51,812 nucleotides of DNA from Deltaproteobacteria bacterium (GCA_016208165.1 JACQYL010000015.1:1-51812); one strand, 5' to 3'; shown: positions 6,672-15,987, counted from the stretch's first letter. Notes: a model not told the origin generated them from the sequence alone. Numbers and translations are program-made.

Positions 6672-8690
6672 TTACTGCATCACCGGATTCCAGGTCGGTT
6701 CAAGAGAAGCCCCGTCGTGCGTAATCTGCGTAAAGCCGGAACCGGCTACGCCCATGGTGCAGATGTCCACGGTAAACTTGTATGTTCCGATGTCCAGAAC
6801 GTTGAGACCTTGCGGGCCTCCCGTCAACAGGGCGAAGGCCAATTTGGACCCGTCCGGACTGAAGCTGGGATGCGACGCCAACTGATCGTAATTCACCTGA
6901 GTAACCTGAACGGGCGTGGAGGAGCCGTCCGCGGGAATCACAAAAACATCTCCAGTAATGTTCAAGTTCCAATCGGTGTAGGATGCCACATATGCGATCT
7001 TCTTTCCGTCGGGACTCCAGGCGGGTGACGCGCAGCCGTAATAAGCCCCGATCGCCTGAGTTCCGGCAACCAGCAGTTCCTCCGGCGCTTGAAGTCCTTT
7101 AGCCGTGTCCGTCGGTATGATGACGATGCTGTCGGCTAGGTACGGTCCCAAGACAAAGGCCATCCGGTTGCCCGTGGGCGCGAACCGGCCCGTGGAACAG
7201 TAGGTGTGATAGATGTCGCTTCGCACGTCGGGGAAAGCGCCGTCCGCATTCGACCACGAGAGACTCAGAAAATCGAGGAGCTTATCCTGCTTCTGTCCGT
7301 CCTTATCCTCGATCGTGAAGCTTGAAATGAGCGAATCGTAGGCCACCTTGGCCATCTCCGGCGCAGCGGAAGGCGACGAACAAGACAGGACCGTGCCGTT
7401 CACCAAGTGAAAGGAGACGGAGCCCGACCCTCCGTCAGGCACGTCCACACTCAGGTTCACGTCCCCTCTGTGCCCGTCCTTATTGCATTTGACCCAGATT
7501 TTGCCGGACGGAACTTTCGGAAACGTGATGGAAAAGTTTTGGCCCGATATCTGGCTGGTTACCCCGGGAGAATCCACGGTCCAGGGCTGGTCGGAACCCT
7601 GGAAGGAAACCACCACCTGAGAGGGATGAAGGGTCTGCTCCTGGGTGTCCACGTTCACGGTCAAAGAACCGTAGCCCACCGGGGTGATCCGTTCACTTCC
7701 CGTGATTCTCCGCAGCCGGCTCCCATCCGGGTTGATCTCGAATACATCGCGGTAATTAAAGCTCTTCCACATCTGATAGTTGGAAGAGAACAGGACCTTG
7801 GCGCCGTCCCACGTCCACATGGGCGTTCCCGCTTGATAGACCGCGTCGACGGCGTTGAGGTTCGTCAGATTTCGTACATCGCTCCCGTCCGCATTCATGA
7901 TGTATATGTCCGAAATGGAAATCATTTGACTTGTGGACGCGCGTGTGAATGCGATCTTTCCATATGCCGGAGGCGGAGCCTGATGTGGATACCAGCGATT
8001 CAACTGGTAGTTATGGACGGCTTGAGGAGCAAGTGAGGTCGCTTCGTCCTCGGTCAATACGGCTGTTGCAGTGGAAGGACCGGTGAAGTGGATTTGAAGC
8101 TGATGACGGCCTGTAAGATCCCCCAGATCCAGATCTTCAGCAAACGGAGATGCCAGAAAGACCAGGAAACGGTTCAAGTCCTCCGTAATGACGAAGATCC
8201 CGTCCCCACTGGCATAACTCTGCAAATACAAGTTGGTGGTGGCCGCTCCGGCGAAAGGCGCGTCTTTCCAGATTCCATCGTACACGTTCGCGAAGTCGCC
8301 GGGCGCTTCATGCAGCCGATAAAACGTCAGGGATCGCTCCGCCTGGCCGCTCAGCGTCAGCGTCGTCTGCGCCGTACCATCCGCCTGAAAAGTCATGCGA
8401 AGCCGGTGGTTTTCCCCGGCCAGATCAGGGGCGTCGATTTCCGACTCGAAGTCGGATTCCTGAAACACGTATACGCTCTGGAGATCCGGAGTGACGATGG
8501 CAATGGCGGACCCTTCGGCGTAAGTCTGTATGTACGCGCTCAGGGTGGCCGTCTGTCCGCCCGGGGCGTCTTTCCAGATCCCGTCCACCCCGGCGATGGC
8601 GGCTGGACTCATGCAACTCCAGGCCCAAAGAGCAAAGCAAGCGACGGCCCACCCTCGAAGGCAATTCCTTCTGCTTATACTCGGACACAT
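6672..8690 (-). CDS. Secreted TolB-like PD40 beta-propeller protein with duplicated N-terminal domain
   Basis: A protein of 672 aa with an N-terminal signal peptide ending near AAIAG. Residues ~36-118 and ~138-218 are a tandem duplication: each begins with a D-GIWKDAP motif and continues with Y-x-QSYA(S/E)G-type and AG/TG-R-L-x-hydrophobic stretches. The C-terminal two thirds contain PD40/TolB-like blades (KIAFTRAS, DIYIMNADGSDVRNLT, PAWSPDGKKIAYVAS, DVFVIPADGSS, PSFSPDGSKLAFALL, QITHDGASLEPTWNP). Blades are interrupted by an Ig-like insert around residues 340-430. TolB-type propellers are periplasmic or extracellular binding scaffolds. It lies 240 bp downstream of the envelope ABC/barrel operon on the same strand, so a link is possible but unproven. 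Confidence 0.82.
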   Translation of the reverse strand: MCPSISRRNCLRGWAVACFALWAWSCMSPAAIAGVDGIWKDAPGGQTATLSAYIQTYAEGSAIAIVTPDLQSVYVFQESDFESEIDAPDLAGENHRLRMTFQADGTAQTTLTLSGQAERSLTFYRLHEAPGDFANVYDGIWKDAPFAGAATTNLYLQSYASGDGIFVITEDLNRFLVFLASPFAEDLDLGDLTGRHQLQIHFTGPSTATAVLTEDEATSLAPQAVHNYQLNRWYPHQAPPPAYGKIAFTRASTSQMISISDIYIMNADGSDVRNLTNLNAVDAVYQAGTPMWTWDGAKVLFSSNYQMWKSFNYRDVFEINPDGSRLRRITGSERITPVGYGSLTVNVDTQEQTLHPSQVVVSFQGSDQPWTVDSPGVTSQISGQNFSITFPKVPSGKIWVKCNKDGHRGDVNLSVDVPDGGSGSVSFHLVNGTVLSCSSPSAAPEMAKVAYDSLISSFTIEDKDGQKQDKLLDFLSLSWSNADGAFPDVRSDIYHTYCSTGRFAPTGNRMAFVLGPYLADSIVIIPTDTAKGLQAPEELLVAGTQAIGAYYGCASPAWSPDGKKIAYVASYTDWNLNITGDVFVIPADGSSTPVQVTQVNYDQLASHPSFSPDGSKLAFALLTGGPQGLNVLDIGTYKFTVDICTMGVAGSGFTQITHDGASLEPTWNPVMQ

Positions 8691-8930
8691 GCTGATTCTC
8701 CCGGTTCGTCGTTCCCGTTGGACTCGAACGTCTATCCAGATAACCGTTTACGCCAAAAGCACGTTTTCAACGCGCCTTTGTTATAATTCTATCCGCATTC
8801 CCGCGAGCGATCAACACGAGCGTTTCGAGTCCATCGTAGGACAGGAAACCGGAACAGTGGAGTTGAACGGCGGAAAATTCCGAGAAGATAGGAAACGGGC
8901 CGGAGGGAAACAGGAGTCCAAGCCCCGGTT

Positions 8931-10310
8931 TCAAAAATACCAGGTCAGCCAGGAGAAAACCCGGTTGGGCTGCTGGTCCGTGACTCCGAGCGGGGGGATT
9001 TCAACGCCTCCGTATTCGGTGTTGTTCCCCCCCCAGAAGACGGTGGAAGCCAGAGTGAACTGAAGGTTCGTACTCACGTCCCACACCAGATACGGTTGGA
9101 GAATGCCACTCGGGTCCACCACGTTGGTGATGGTGTTGAAATACACGTTTACCAGAGGATGCAATTCGATACGGATCTGGGTGTCCACATAATGACGACC
9201 GACCACGAACAGTTCACCCCGTTCCAGGCGATCCAAAAGGGCTTCGTTAAAAAACGCATCGACATACTTCTTGCGCTCCTCGCCCAGCCCATTAAAATAG
9301 TATTCGACCCAGCCATACATGTTGTATCCCCACCAGTTCCAGGCGTAGTCCAGATTGGCCACAAAGCTGAAAAACGACGTGTTCTCCTCGTCCAGGTACG
9401 TCCAGGTGGTGTCCATTCTACATGCCGCCCCGCCAAGGTACCCGACGGCTCCGAGGCCGGAAACCAAGTCCTCATAGTGCTTCCCCAGAATGAAAGTCAG
9501 TTCGGTCTGCGAACCGGGAACGAACCAATGATATTTTCCGGCCAGAGAAGATGCTTCCCATGCCGGATTACCCGTTTCGAAATCCTTCCTGGCCACGTAG
9601 AGCAATGTCATATCCCCGTATCGTTCGTCGAGAGGGACATTTAACAGGGCCGCATCGTCCCCTTGTTTGTATTCACGGTCCAGCGTGGTGGGAGCAAAAG
9701 GGCTGAATACGTCCATGGGGTTAAAAATGAGCCCGTGTCCCCAGGTCACAGCCTGACGTCCGAGCTTAAATACCGTGTCTTCATAAAAAACCGTGAAAAA
9801 AAGCCGGTCGAAGCGATTGACGAGCAGATGCCCATCGCCTTCGTCCAGGGTCCAGGTGAGATCCATCAAGCGTCTGTCGTCATCGAGACCGGCTCCGATG
9901 CCGAGAAACTGGGGGAACTCCACCCCCAGGATCTCCTCCAGTCGGCGGGTGGCGCGCCGGGTATCACTGACCAGATAGAACGTTTCGTTGTGCGCCTCGA
10001 ACTGGGCCCAATCCGCAAATCTGTATTGTCCCTTCAGCCGCAGTACGGACTGATAGTCCCATAGGGTTTCCAGGCCGACGAGCCGGAAAAGGCTGTCTGA
10101 ATCCGGCCACGAGGCGGCGACACGGTTTTTGAAATGTCCGCCGAAGGAGAACTTCTCCGGATCAAGTATCCGATTCAGGAGTCCGGTATTCGAGGGGGGG
10201 TTCTCTTTGGAAGGCGCTTCGACGCCTCGGATTTCAGGCGCCAGGCACAAGAACGCGAACAGGCAGGTCCAGAGAAACAGGAACACGCGCAGTATCGGGA
10301 CGTTGCCCAT
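8931..10310 (-). CDS. Outer-membrane beta-barrel protein of the LolA/ABC operon
   Basis: A protein of 459 aa with a signal peptide (MGNVPILRVFLFLWTCLFAF, cleavage near IRGVEA). The mature part consists of alternating hydrophobic strands rich in Tyr/Trp at strand ends and closes with WLTWYF, the terminal phenylalanine recognised by the BAM machinery. Length fits a 14-18 strand barrel; the general pattern recalls DUF1302-like porins but I do not claim the family. It starts 4 bases after the stop of the LolD-like ATPase gene, so the two are almost certainly co-translated. Context suggests it is the outer-membrane exit or acceptor for cargo moved by the neighbouring ABC transporter and LolA-like carrier. 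Confidence 0.8.
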   Translation of the reverse strand: MGNVPILRVFLFLWTCLFAFLCLAPEIRGVEAPSKENPPSNTGLLNRILDPEKFSFGGHFKNRVAASWPDSDSLFRLVGLETLWDYQSVLRLKGQYRFADWAQFEAHNETFYLVSDTRRATRRLEEILGVEFPQFLGIGAGLDDDRRLMDLTWTLDEGDGHLLVNRFDRLFFTVFYEDTVFKLGRQAVTWGHGLIFNPMDVFSPFAPTTLDREYKQGDDAALLNVPLDERYGDMTLLYVARKDFETGNPAWEASSLAGKYHWFVPGSQTELTFILGKHYEDLVSGLGAVGYLGGAACRMDTTWTYLDEENTSFFSFVANLDYAWNWWGYNMYGWVEYYFNGLGEERKKYVDAFFNEALLDRLERGELFVVGRHYVDTQIRIELHPLVNVYFNTITNVVDPSGILQPYLVWDVSTNLQFTLASTVFWGGNNTEYGGVEIPPLGVTDQQPNRVFSWLTWYF

Positions 10311-10313
10311 GAC

Positions 10314-11003
10314 TTAATGGCTCTTCAAGACATCGTCGGATACCGCGCCGTCCCTGAGGCGGACAACTCGGCGGGCCCGTTCCATGACCATCTTATCATG
10401 GGTTGAAAACACGAAGGTGACTTTGTGTCGATCGTTGAGCGCTTCCATGATGTCCAGCAATCGTTCCCCGTTTTTCGAGTCCAGGTTGGCGGTGGGTTCA
10501 TCCGCCAGTACCACGGCCGGTCGGGAGACGATCGCTCTTGCGACGGCGACCCGTTGCTGCTGTCCGCCGGACAGCTCAGCCGGCCTTCGATGCAGTTCCT
10601 CCTCCAATCCGACCTCTTTGAGCATTTGCTCCGCCCTCTCGACGCGTTCGTTCCGCCCCATCCCTTGCAGCATGAGCACAAATTCGACATTCTCGATGGC
10701 CGTCAGAACGGGGATCAGGTTGTACGCCTGGAACACGAAGCCGATCTTACGCAAGCGCATTTCGCTCAATTCCGTCTGGCTCATAGAGGTGATTTCGTTT
10801 CCGTTCATACGGATAGTGCCCGATGTCACCCGGTCCAGGCCGCCGATCATGTTCAGCAGAGTGGTTTTGCCCGATCCCGAAGGACCTGCCAACGCCATAA
10901 ACTCGGCCGCTTCCACGTCCAGGTCAACGCCCCTTAACGCCTTCACTTCCACTTCGCCTTGACGGTATACCTTGGTAACCTCTCTGCACTGAACCATCGG
11001 CAT
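10314..11003 (-). CDS. LolD/MacB-type ABC transporter ATPase
   Basis: About 229 aa. A GAGGGA site precedes both a GTG at 11006 and the ATG at 11003; the ATG has the better spacing. Motifs are complete: Walker A GPSGSGKTT, signature LSGGQQQR, Walker B VVLADEPTANLD and the H-loop FVFSTHDKM. The sequence belongs to the LolD/MacB/FtsE branch, which powers FtsX-type permeases acting as mechanotransmitters on periplasmic substrates and not as ordinary importers or exporters. It follows the two permease genes and immediately precedes the barrel gene, so a transporter of two permeases plus this ATPase is the natural assembly. Confidence 0.93.
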   Translation of the reverse strand: MPMVQCREVTKVYRQGEVEVKALRGVDLDVEAAEFMALAGPSGSGKTTLLNMIGGLDRVTSGTIRMNGNEITSMSQTELSEMRLRKIGFVFQAYNLIPVLTAIENVEFVLMLQGMGRNERVERAEQMLKEVGLEEELHRRPAELSGGQQQRVAVARAIVSRPAVVLADEPTANLDSKNGERLLDIMEALNDRHKVTFVFSTHDKMVMERARRVVRLRDGAVSDDVLKSH

Positions 11004-11030
11004 CACGGAATCCCTCTGTTCAACAGGCCG

Positions 11031-12254
11031 TTATATATGAGCCAACGCCTTTACCGGAGATATACGCGCCCCCTTCAAAGCCGGATACAGGCACACGATC
11101 AGTCCTAGAATGATCACCGTCGCGTTGGCGCCTATATAGTCCTGAGAATGAAGCACGGGTATGATAATGTGCGGTATTCCGAGTTCCTCCAGGCCTTCGG
11201 AGAACGCGCTCAAATCGATGCCCACGTGAGAAAGCCATCCCACTGTGACCCAACTCAGGACGTTTCCAATCAGAATTCCAAGCAGAAGAAGACACAAGGA
11301 CTCGAACATGATTCCCGTCACGATGAGTCGCGGTTTCATTCCGATGGCCCTGAGCATTCCAAACTCCCGGATTCGATCGAAAACAGCCATCAACATGGTA
11401 TTGACCAATCCGAAGCCGACCGCCACAAACACCACTACGAACCACAGATACATGAAACGCTCCCAGAGATCCAACTGGGCCTTGATCAGCGGCGCCAATT
11501 GCCACCAGGCCTTTGCTTCAAATTCCGGCGGCAGCTCGGACGAAATCTTCCGGTATAGAGGCTCTACCAGATCGCGGTTCTCGGCCATGATACAAATTTC
11601 GGAGATCCCATCGCCGATTCTCAGCATACGTTGGGCTTCGGACAGCAGGATGAAAGCAAATTGCTCCTCGATAAGTTCGATTTCCGCCGCGTATACGCCC
11701 ACAATGCGAAAGCCCGCGGACGCCACTTGATTCTGGGTGTCCTGGGACATCAATACGAGCTTCTTGCCAAGTCCGGTATCGAACTTCTCCGCCAACCCAC
11801 GGCCGACAATGATCCCGTGTTCGTCCCCGGAGTTCAGATAGCGTCCTTCGACCACAGCGGAGCCAATAAATGAAACCTTCGCCTCCTTCTCCGGATCAAT
11901 ACCTACAATCACAATGCCCGTTGAATTTCTGGCATTACTCACCACTCCGGGAACCCGAACGCGCGGAGCCCAACGGAAGGGTTCCGAAAAACCTTCAACC
12001 TGTTTATACAAGGTTTCAGGATTCCGGACGGTGTGCTCGATCACGGGGTCCTCGAAATACCCTTTGGCCGTGATCTGGATATGGCCAGTCAGCGTCTTGA
12101 TGGAATTGTTCACCATCTGATCCAGCATGCCCCGATTGAGGGATCCCAGACTCAGCATGGCAAAAACGCCGATCGATACGGCTAGGAGTATAACGATCGT
12201 GCGGCGCGGAACGCGCCAGATGTTCTTCCAGGCCATGCTCAACAAGGTCAACAT
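11031..12254 (-). CDS. LolC/E-MacB-like FtsX-type permease (second of pair)
   Basis: A protein of 407 aa. One N-terminal membrane helix follows the motif MAWKNIWRVPRRTIVILLA. A large periplasmic domain spans residues ~45-270, then three C-terminal helices follow with the FtsX signature around NTMLMAVFDRIREFGMLRAIG. The C-terminus contains LYPALKGARISPVKALAHI, usual for LolC/LolE/MacB permeases. It is clearly paralogous to the gene just upstream (12308-13468), sharing the N-terminal WRNIWR/WKNIWR block, the GHIQ-x-x-A-x-GY segment and the C-terminal layout. The two probably form a heterodimer. Substrate is unknown; lipoproteins or other lipids are the usual clients of such complexes. Confidence 0.9.
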   Translation of the reverse strand: MLTLLSMAWKNIWRVPRRTIVILLAVSIGVFAMLSLGSLNRGMLDQMVNNSIKTLTGHIQITAKGYFEDPVIEHTVRNPETLYKQVEGFSEPFRWAPRVRVPGVVSNARNSTGIVIVGIDPEKEAKVSFIGSAVVEGRYLNSGDEHGIIVGRGLAEKFDTGLGKKLVLMSQDTQNQVASAGFRIVGVYAAEIELIEEQFAFILLSEAQRMLRIGDGISEICIMAENRDLVEPLYRKISSELPPEFEAKAWWQLAPLIKAQLDLWERFMYLWFVVVFVAVGFGLVNTMLMAVFDRIREFGMLRAIGMKPRLIVTGIMFESLCLLLLGILIGNVLSWVTVGWLSHVGIDLSAFSEGLEELGIPHIIIPVLHSQDYIGANATVIILGLIVCLYPALKGARISPVKALAHI

Positions 12255-12307
12255 ACACGATTCCGATCTGTTGAAGGAGACACGTCAGAATACAGGTTCG
12301 GGGTTTT

Positions 12308-13468
12308 CTAATCCCGCATGGCGCGGACCAACTTCAACTTGAGTATTCGAAATGTCGGGAACGCCGCCGTAAGCAGGGTCACGGCGAAAATGATCAAAGG
12401 CCCGGACAGAACGGAGCCGACGGTTAGCTTCGGTCTCAGTACGGAAGGGAGTCCGTATTGGGCGAACAGGTCTTCAGTGCCGGAAATGTCAATGCCGTGG
12501 ATCTGGAAGTAGTAGGTCACCGCCACTCCCACGAGAATGCCCAAAATGACACCCCAGATGGTAAGGTAGGCCGATTCCAGCAAGACCATGCCGATCAAGC
12601 GAATCCGTTTCATGCCTATGGCAATCAACACCCCGAACTCATGTGTGCGCTCGAAGACCGCCATAACAAACGTGTTCATAATACTGAAGGCCACGACCAC
12701 GATCAGAATACCGTAAAATATCCATGCGCTCATCATATCCACCTGGATCGCCTGTTCCAGTCCGGGCATCAATTCGTTCCACGTCAACACCGCCAGGTTC
12801 TGTGATGTCCGGCGCCTCCCCAGCTCGGCGCGAATGGACTCCGCCAGAGAGCCCACTTCCTCCAGATCCTTTCCCATCACTACGATCTTATGAACAGCGT
12901 CGTCCATATCGTATGTGCTTTGAAAGGTCGCCAGGGGTATCTGCAGAGCGCTTCTGTCGAAATCCGGTTGCCCTGTCCGGAAAACGCCTTTGACGGTAAG
13001 CGCATTCGCCGCTACGGAGCCGTCGTAGCCCTGGCCGAGGATCACCAACTCGTCACCCACGTCGACGGATAGATTCTTGGCCAACAAATTTCCGACTACG
13101 GTCGCGTTCCCGTCTTTTTCAGTCAGGTACTCAGCCCGTTGCATCGTGGAGGAAACCAGTGAGAACGCATTGGCCCGAAAGGCAATGGCTTCGATCCGAG
13201 GATTCTTGTCGATTAGTTCGGCGACGGCGCGTGGTTGCCGGACCACCTTGCGAATTTCCGGCTTGTCGTTGTACCCTTCGGCTTGTACCTGGATATGGCC
13301 GGCTTGAAGGCGCACGGCGGTATTGATGATCGCATCGTAGGACCCGGCCTGGAGAGAGACCATGAAAATCAGCAGCACGCACGCGAAAACCACCGCTGAG
13401 GTGGTTAGCAAGGATCGACGCGGATTACGCCAGATGTTCCTCCAAGCGACTTTATTGCTTACACCCAT
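12308..13468 (-). CDS. LolC/E-MacB-like FtsX-type permease (first of pair)
   Basis: A protein of 386 aa with the same plan as its downstream paralogue: motif VAWRNIWRNPRRSLLTTSAV, one helix, a periplasmic core, then three helices with NTFVMAVFERTHEFGVLIAIGMKRIRLIG. The C-terminus ends AAFPTFRILKLKLVRAMRD. No strong Shine-Dalgarno sequence is seen at ATG 13468. It follows the LolA-like gene by 78 bp and precedes the second permease by 53 bp, consistent with one operon. Two distinct permeases encoded side by side mirror the LolC/LolE arrangement of E. coli, but this set is coupled to its own carrier and outer-membrane barrel. Confidence 0.9.
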   Translation of the reverse strand: MGVSNKVAWRNIWRNPRRSLLTTSAVVFACVLLIFMVSLQAGSYDAIINTAVRLQAGHIQVQAEGYNDKPEIRKVVRQPRAVAELIDKNPRIEAIAFRANAFSLVSSTMQRAEYLTEKDGNATVVGNLLAKNLSVDVGDELVILGQGYDGSVAANALTVKGVFRTGQPDFDRSALQIPLATFQSTYDMDDAVHKIVVMGKDLEEVGSLAESIRAELGRRRTSQNLAVLTWNELMPGLEQAIQVDMMSAWIFYGILIVVVAFSIMNTFVMAVFERTHEFGVLIAIGMKRIRLIGMVLLESAYLTIWGVILGILVGVAVTYYFQIHGIDISGTEDLFAQYGLPSVLRPKLTVGSVLSGPLIIFAVTLLTAAFPTFRILKLKLVRAMRD

Positions 13469-13546
13469 ACATGGCTCATTCCGCTTCGGCCGGGGATCTC
13501 GTTTCCGAAACCACCCCAGAGGTTGTCACCTTAACGACTTGTCGTG

Positions 13547-14311
13547 CTAAAATTCTCTGGCGCTTCTCAAATAGGAAACCGTGAAATAGCTGTCCGGCAC
13601 CGGCACGTCGAATTCCGCCTTCAGGTAATGGAGCCGGGTGTATTCGCCTTTCGCCTCTGCTTTGCGCATGTACCAGATGCTCGGAAACAGCCTTCCCCCC
13701 ACCGGCTCGATGTTCTCCGAAGTCATCTCCTTTACCAGCACACCGTTTTCATCGAGGAAACTCTGCTGAAGTATGATGTGGTCGTCGCGAATCTTGAGCA
13801 TCTGCATCCCCCAGACCACGGGCGCATCCGTTTTCGCAACAGCCTTGATCACATAGACTTCGTGTCCTTCATTCTTTTCGGTGCCAACGATCTCATGGGT
13901 ATAATCTTTGAGTATACTGTTCGCCTTTGACAGATCGTTATTGGAAAAGTCGGACCCCATCCAGGACTGTGACATGAGTGACGGAGGCAATTTGATGATC
14001 CGGTCGACTTTCGGATTGTAGGTCCACATCTCCGTGCCTTTCTTCAACGTGCCGTTACCCTGGTCTTTTGGGGGGGCTACAATCCTGAAGATGCTTTCTT
14101 CCATTCCACGGGTCCAGGCAAGGATGGTCATCGTCCGTTCCCAATCAGGTCTGTGGATGGTCATCTCCACTTCGACTCGAGACGTGTCACCGCGGTAGTA
14201 CTGCCAAGCCGAGTCCAGGATTTCCATGGCAGTGGGCTCCGGACCTTCGCCGAGGGCCTGAGTCGATAACGTCACGATAACGAGAATGCACAATAGCAGG
14301 TGTTTCTGCAT
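13547..14311 (-). CDS. LolA-like periplasmic outer-membrane lipoprotein-sorting protein
   Basis: A protein of 254 aa with a Sec signal peptide (MQKHLLLCILVIVTLSTQALG) and AAGGA seven bases before the start. The mature protein shows the LolA-like (outer membrane lipoprotein-sorting) pattern: VEVEMTIHRPDWERTMTILA, TEMWTYNPKVDRIIKLPPS, SWMGSDFSNNDL, and a C-terminal YMRKAEAKGEYTRLHY. These half-barrel proteins carry acyl chains in a hydrophobic cleft. It is the first gene of the operon with two permeases, an ATPase and a barrel, so it probably ferries a lipidated or hydrophobic cargo across the periplasm. Members of this family are often found with RND or ABC exporters, not with general lipoprotein sorting. 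Confidence 0.88.
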   Translation of the reverse strand: MQKHLLLCILVIVTLSTQALGEGPEPTAMEILDSAWQYYRGDTSRVEVEMTIHRPDWERTMTILAWTRGMEESIFRIVAPPKDQGNGTLKKGTEMWTYNPKVDRIIKLPPSLMSQSWMGSDFSNNDLSKANSILKDYTHEIVGTEKNEGHEVYVIKAVAKTDAPVVWGMQMLKIRDDHIILQQSFLDENGVLVKEMTSENIEPVGGRLFPSIWYMRKAEAKGEYTRLHYLKAEFDVPVPDSYFTVSYLRSAREF

Positions 14312-14409
14312 GCGTTGATCCTTATACGGGCAAACGGATTCGAACTCCGGCTCCGCCGCGGAGGTCTCTTCCCGGAATCGCGACGCCTTACGGCCTGTGA
14401 CACCGACGT

Positions 14410-15294
14410 TTAAAAATCCGGCGGGATGATGGGCTGCTCCTCCACATATTGGCTGACGAACAGATTCACCCGACAGAGCCTGAGTTCTTCCACATAGTGG
14501 TCAATACCTCTCATAATCATGTTCCTGTCGGCTTTCTGGTGGTAAATCATCAGCTTAAATGAAGCTGAAGCCTGGCGGGGTATATGGGACGGGAATCGCA
14601 TCTCTTTCAAATCGGCGCCTCTAGACTGAAGAAAAGCACCCAGCATGGCTGCCGCGGTCTCCCAAACTTCGTTAATGATCGTATCCGGAGATCCTATACT
14701 TTCCAGCGCCTGAGTGCAATATCTGGCAACGGTCGATAGGGGATCCTGGCAGTACCCGCAGCTCGACGCACAGTCACTGGCGACATACTTGTTTGGAACC
14801 ATGTATGCAGTAAGCGTCTCCTCCAACAACCCCATGGCCATGGTTCGAAGGGGCTCCGCCAGTCCGGAAGGGTCGTCTTTAAAAGACGTGTCGGCGTCAG
14901 CAATGTAATCCACGGCAAAAGCCGTGCTCATGGCCGCTTCCCAAAATTTTTCGTCGCGAACCATATAGAGCGCACGTTTGTAGGCAATCTTGGCCGCCAC
15001 CGAGTTCCGATCCAGCAGTTCATGGAAAGGGACGCCTTTTGCCTCTTCCCCACCTAAAGCCAAGCTGTCCAAAATGTCCTTGAGTTCGTCGATGAGTCTC
15101 CTGAGTAACCCCTGCTTCTCCTCGGTAGCTTCATATTCGGATTCGGACACGCAAATCTCGGAAAAGGCCTTGAATCGAAAGCTGTCATATCCTAGAATCT
15201 CATCGTCACGAAAAGAGTCGAAAGAGAGTTTTTTCAACCTTTCTTTGATTTCGGGAATGGAACAGCTTTTCCTGGCAGCCTTCATACGATACAT
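14410..15294 (-). CDS. Unknown mostly helical protein with a CX3CX2C cluster
   Basis: A protein of 294 aa (or 291 from the second ATG; GAGG lies just before the first). It is predicted to be soluble and largely helical, with no signal peptide. A compact cysteine cluster CASSCGYC around residue 175 has the CX3CX2C spacing also used by radical-SAM enzymes, but no radical-SAM barrel is recognisable and the cluster is mid-protein. A metal or Fe-S site is possible. It is the first gene upstream of the LolA-like operon on the same strand, separated by 98 bp, so it could be part of the transcript. Function not recognised. Confidence 0.65.
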   Translation of the reverse strand: MYRMKAARKSCSIPEIKERLKKLSFDSFRDDEILGYDSFRFKAFSEICVSESEYEATEEKQGLLRRLIDELKDILDSLALGGEEAKGVPFHELLDRNSVAAKIAYKRALYMVRDEKFWEAAMSTAFAVDYIADADTSFKDDPSGLAEPLRTMAMGLLEETLTAYMVPNKYVASDCASSCGYCQDPLSTVARYCTQALESIGSPDTIINEVWETAAAMLGAFLQSRGADLKEMRFPSHIPRQASASFKLMIYHQKADRNMIMRGIDHYVEELRLCRVNLFVSQYVEEQPIIPPDF

Positions 15295-15591
15295 TACCTC
15301 ATCCGCGGCGGATCATACTTAAAACAGCCCCTGAATTCAACGGAAACCGAACCAGCCCCACGAAGACGAAGCTCCGTCCGGACTAAGTTGCGCCGGTTCG
15401 GCGCTGCCTGCGATTTCCTCTCCGCCGGCCCGGAACTTCCTCCGCGCCACCCCGGCAGGCCGGGAAAAGGGATCGGGGGAATCCTTCCGCAAAAGGACGC
15501 CCCCGTATATCGCACCGTGTCCCGGCGAGCGTGCATCGGATCTCCGCCATTGCTTTGCCGGGCGAATTCCTCCGAATCCGCGAATCCGTTT
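15295..15591. other. Gap between two unknown genes, nothing recognised
   Basis: GC-rich stretch of about 300 bases with open frames on both strands, none with a ribosome-binding site or a recognisable product. It may carry the promoter of the gene ending at 14410. Confidence 0.4.
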
Positions 15592-15987
15592 CTATAGCCC
15601 CCCGGCGTATAGATCGATGTGATCGATACCCGGCTTGAGAAAGAAGGCGCTCTGCTTTACTTTGGCTCCGGCGCGCGAAAATGTGATAATGCATTTGTAT
15701 TCCGCGTCTACCCGCTCGAGGCTTTTCACGTCACTTAACTCCACCAGGGGATTGGCGCAAAAGGCCATTTTCACGGCGTCGTCCACGGGATCCACTCCGG
15801 CCAAGTCCACGGGGCCTTCCGGGAAACGGGGATTCCTGAACGCCGGAACGGCGACCAAGCCTTCCTCCCGAAGAAGCTGGAAAACCACACAACGAATCGT
15901 TTCCTTGATGGACAGGTCACTCCTGTACCCCTTCGGAATGAGTTCTATCGTCTCAACGGATCGTTTTTGGATCAAATCATTCAGCAT
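15592..15987 (-). CDS. Hypothetical protein
   Basis: A protein of 131 aa with a good start: GGAGAGGAC precedes ATG 15987. It appears to be a single soluble alpha/beta domain (ETIRCVVFQLLREEGLVAVPAF, then YKCIITFSRAGAKVKQSAFFLKPGIDHIDLY), with no signal peptide or membrane segment. It is divergent from the hisD homologue, with 128 bp between the starts. I do not recognise the family. Confidence 0.65.
   Translation of the reverse strand: MLNDLIQKRSVETIELIPKGYRSDLSIKETIRCVVFQLLREEGLVAVPAFRNPRFPEGPVDLAGVDPVDDAVKMAFCANPLVELSDVKSLERVDAEYKCIITFSRAGAKVKQSAFFLKPGIDHIDLYAGGL

Noticed and set aside
14410-15294. Radical-SAM enzyme, from CX3CX2C
   Set aside because: The motif is in the middle of a helical protein and no other radical-SAM sequence feature is seen.
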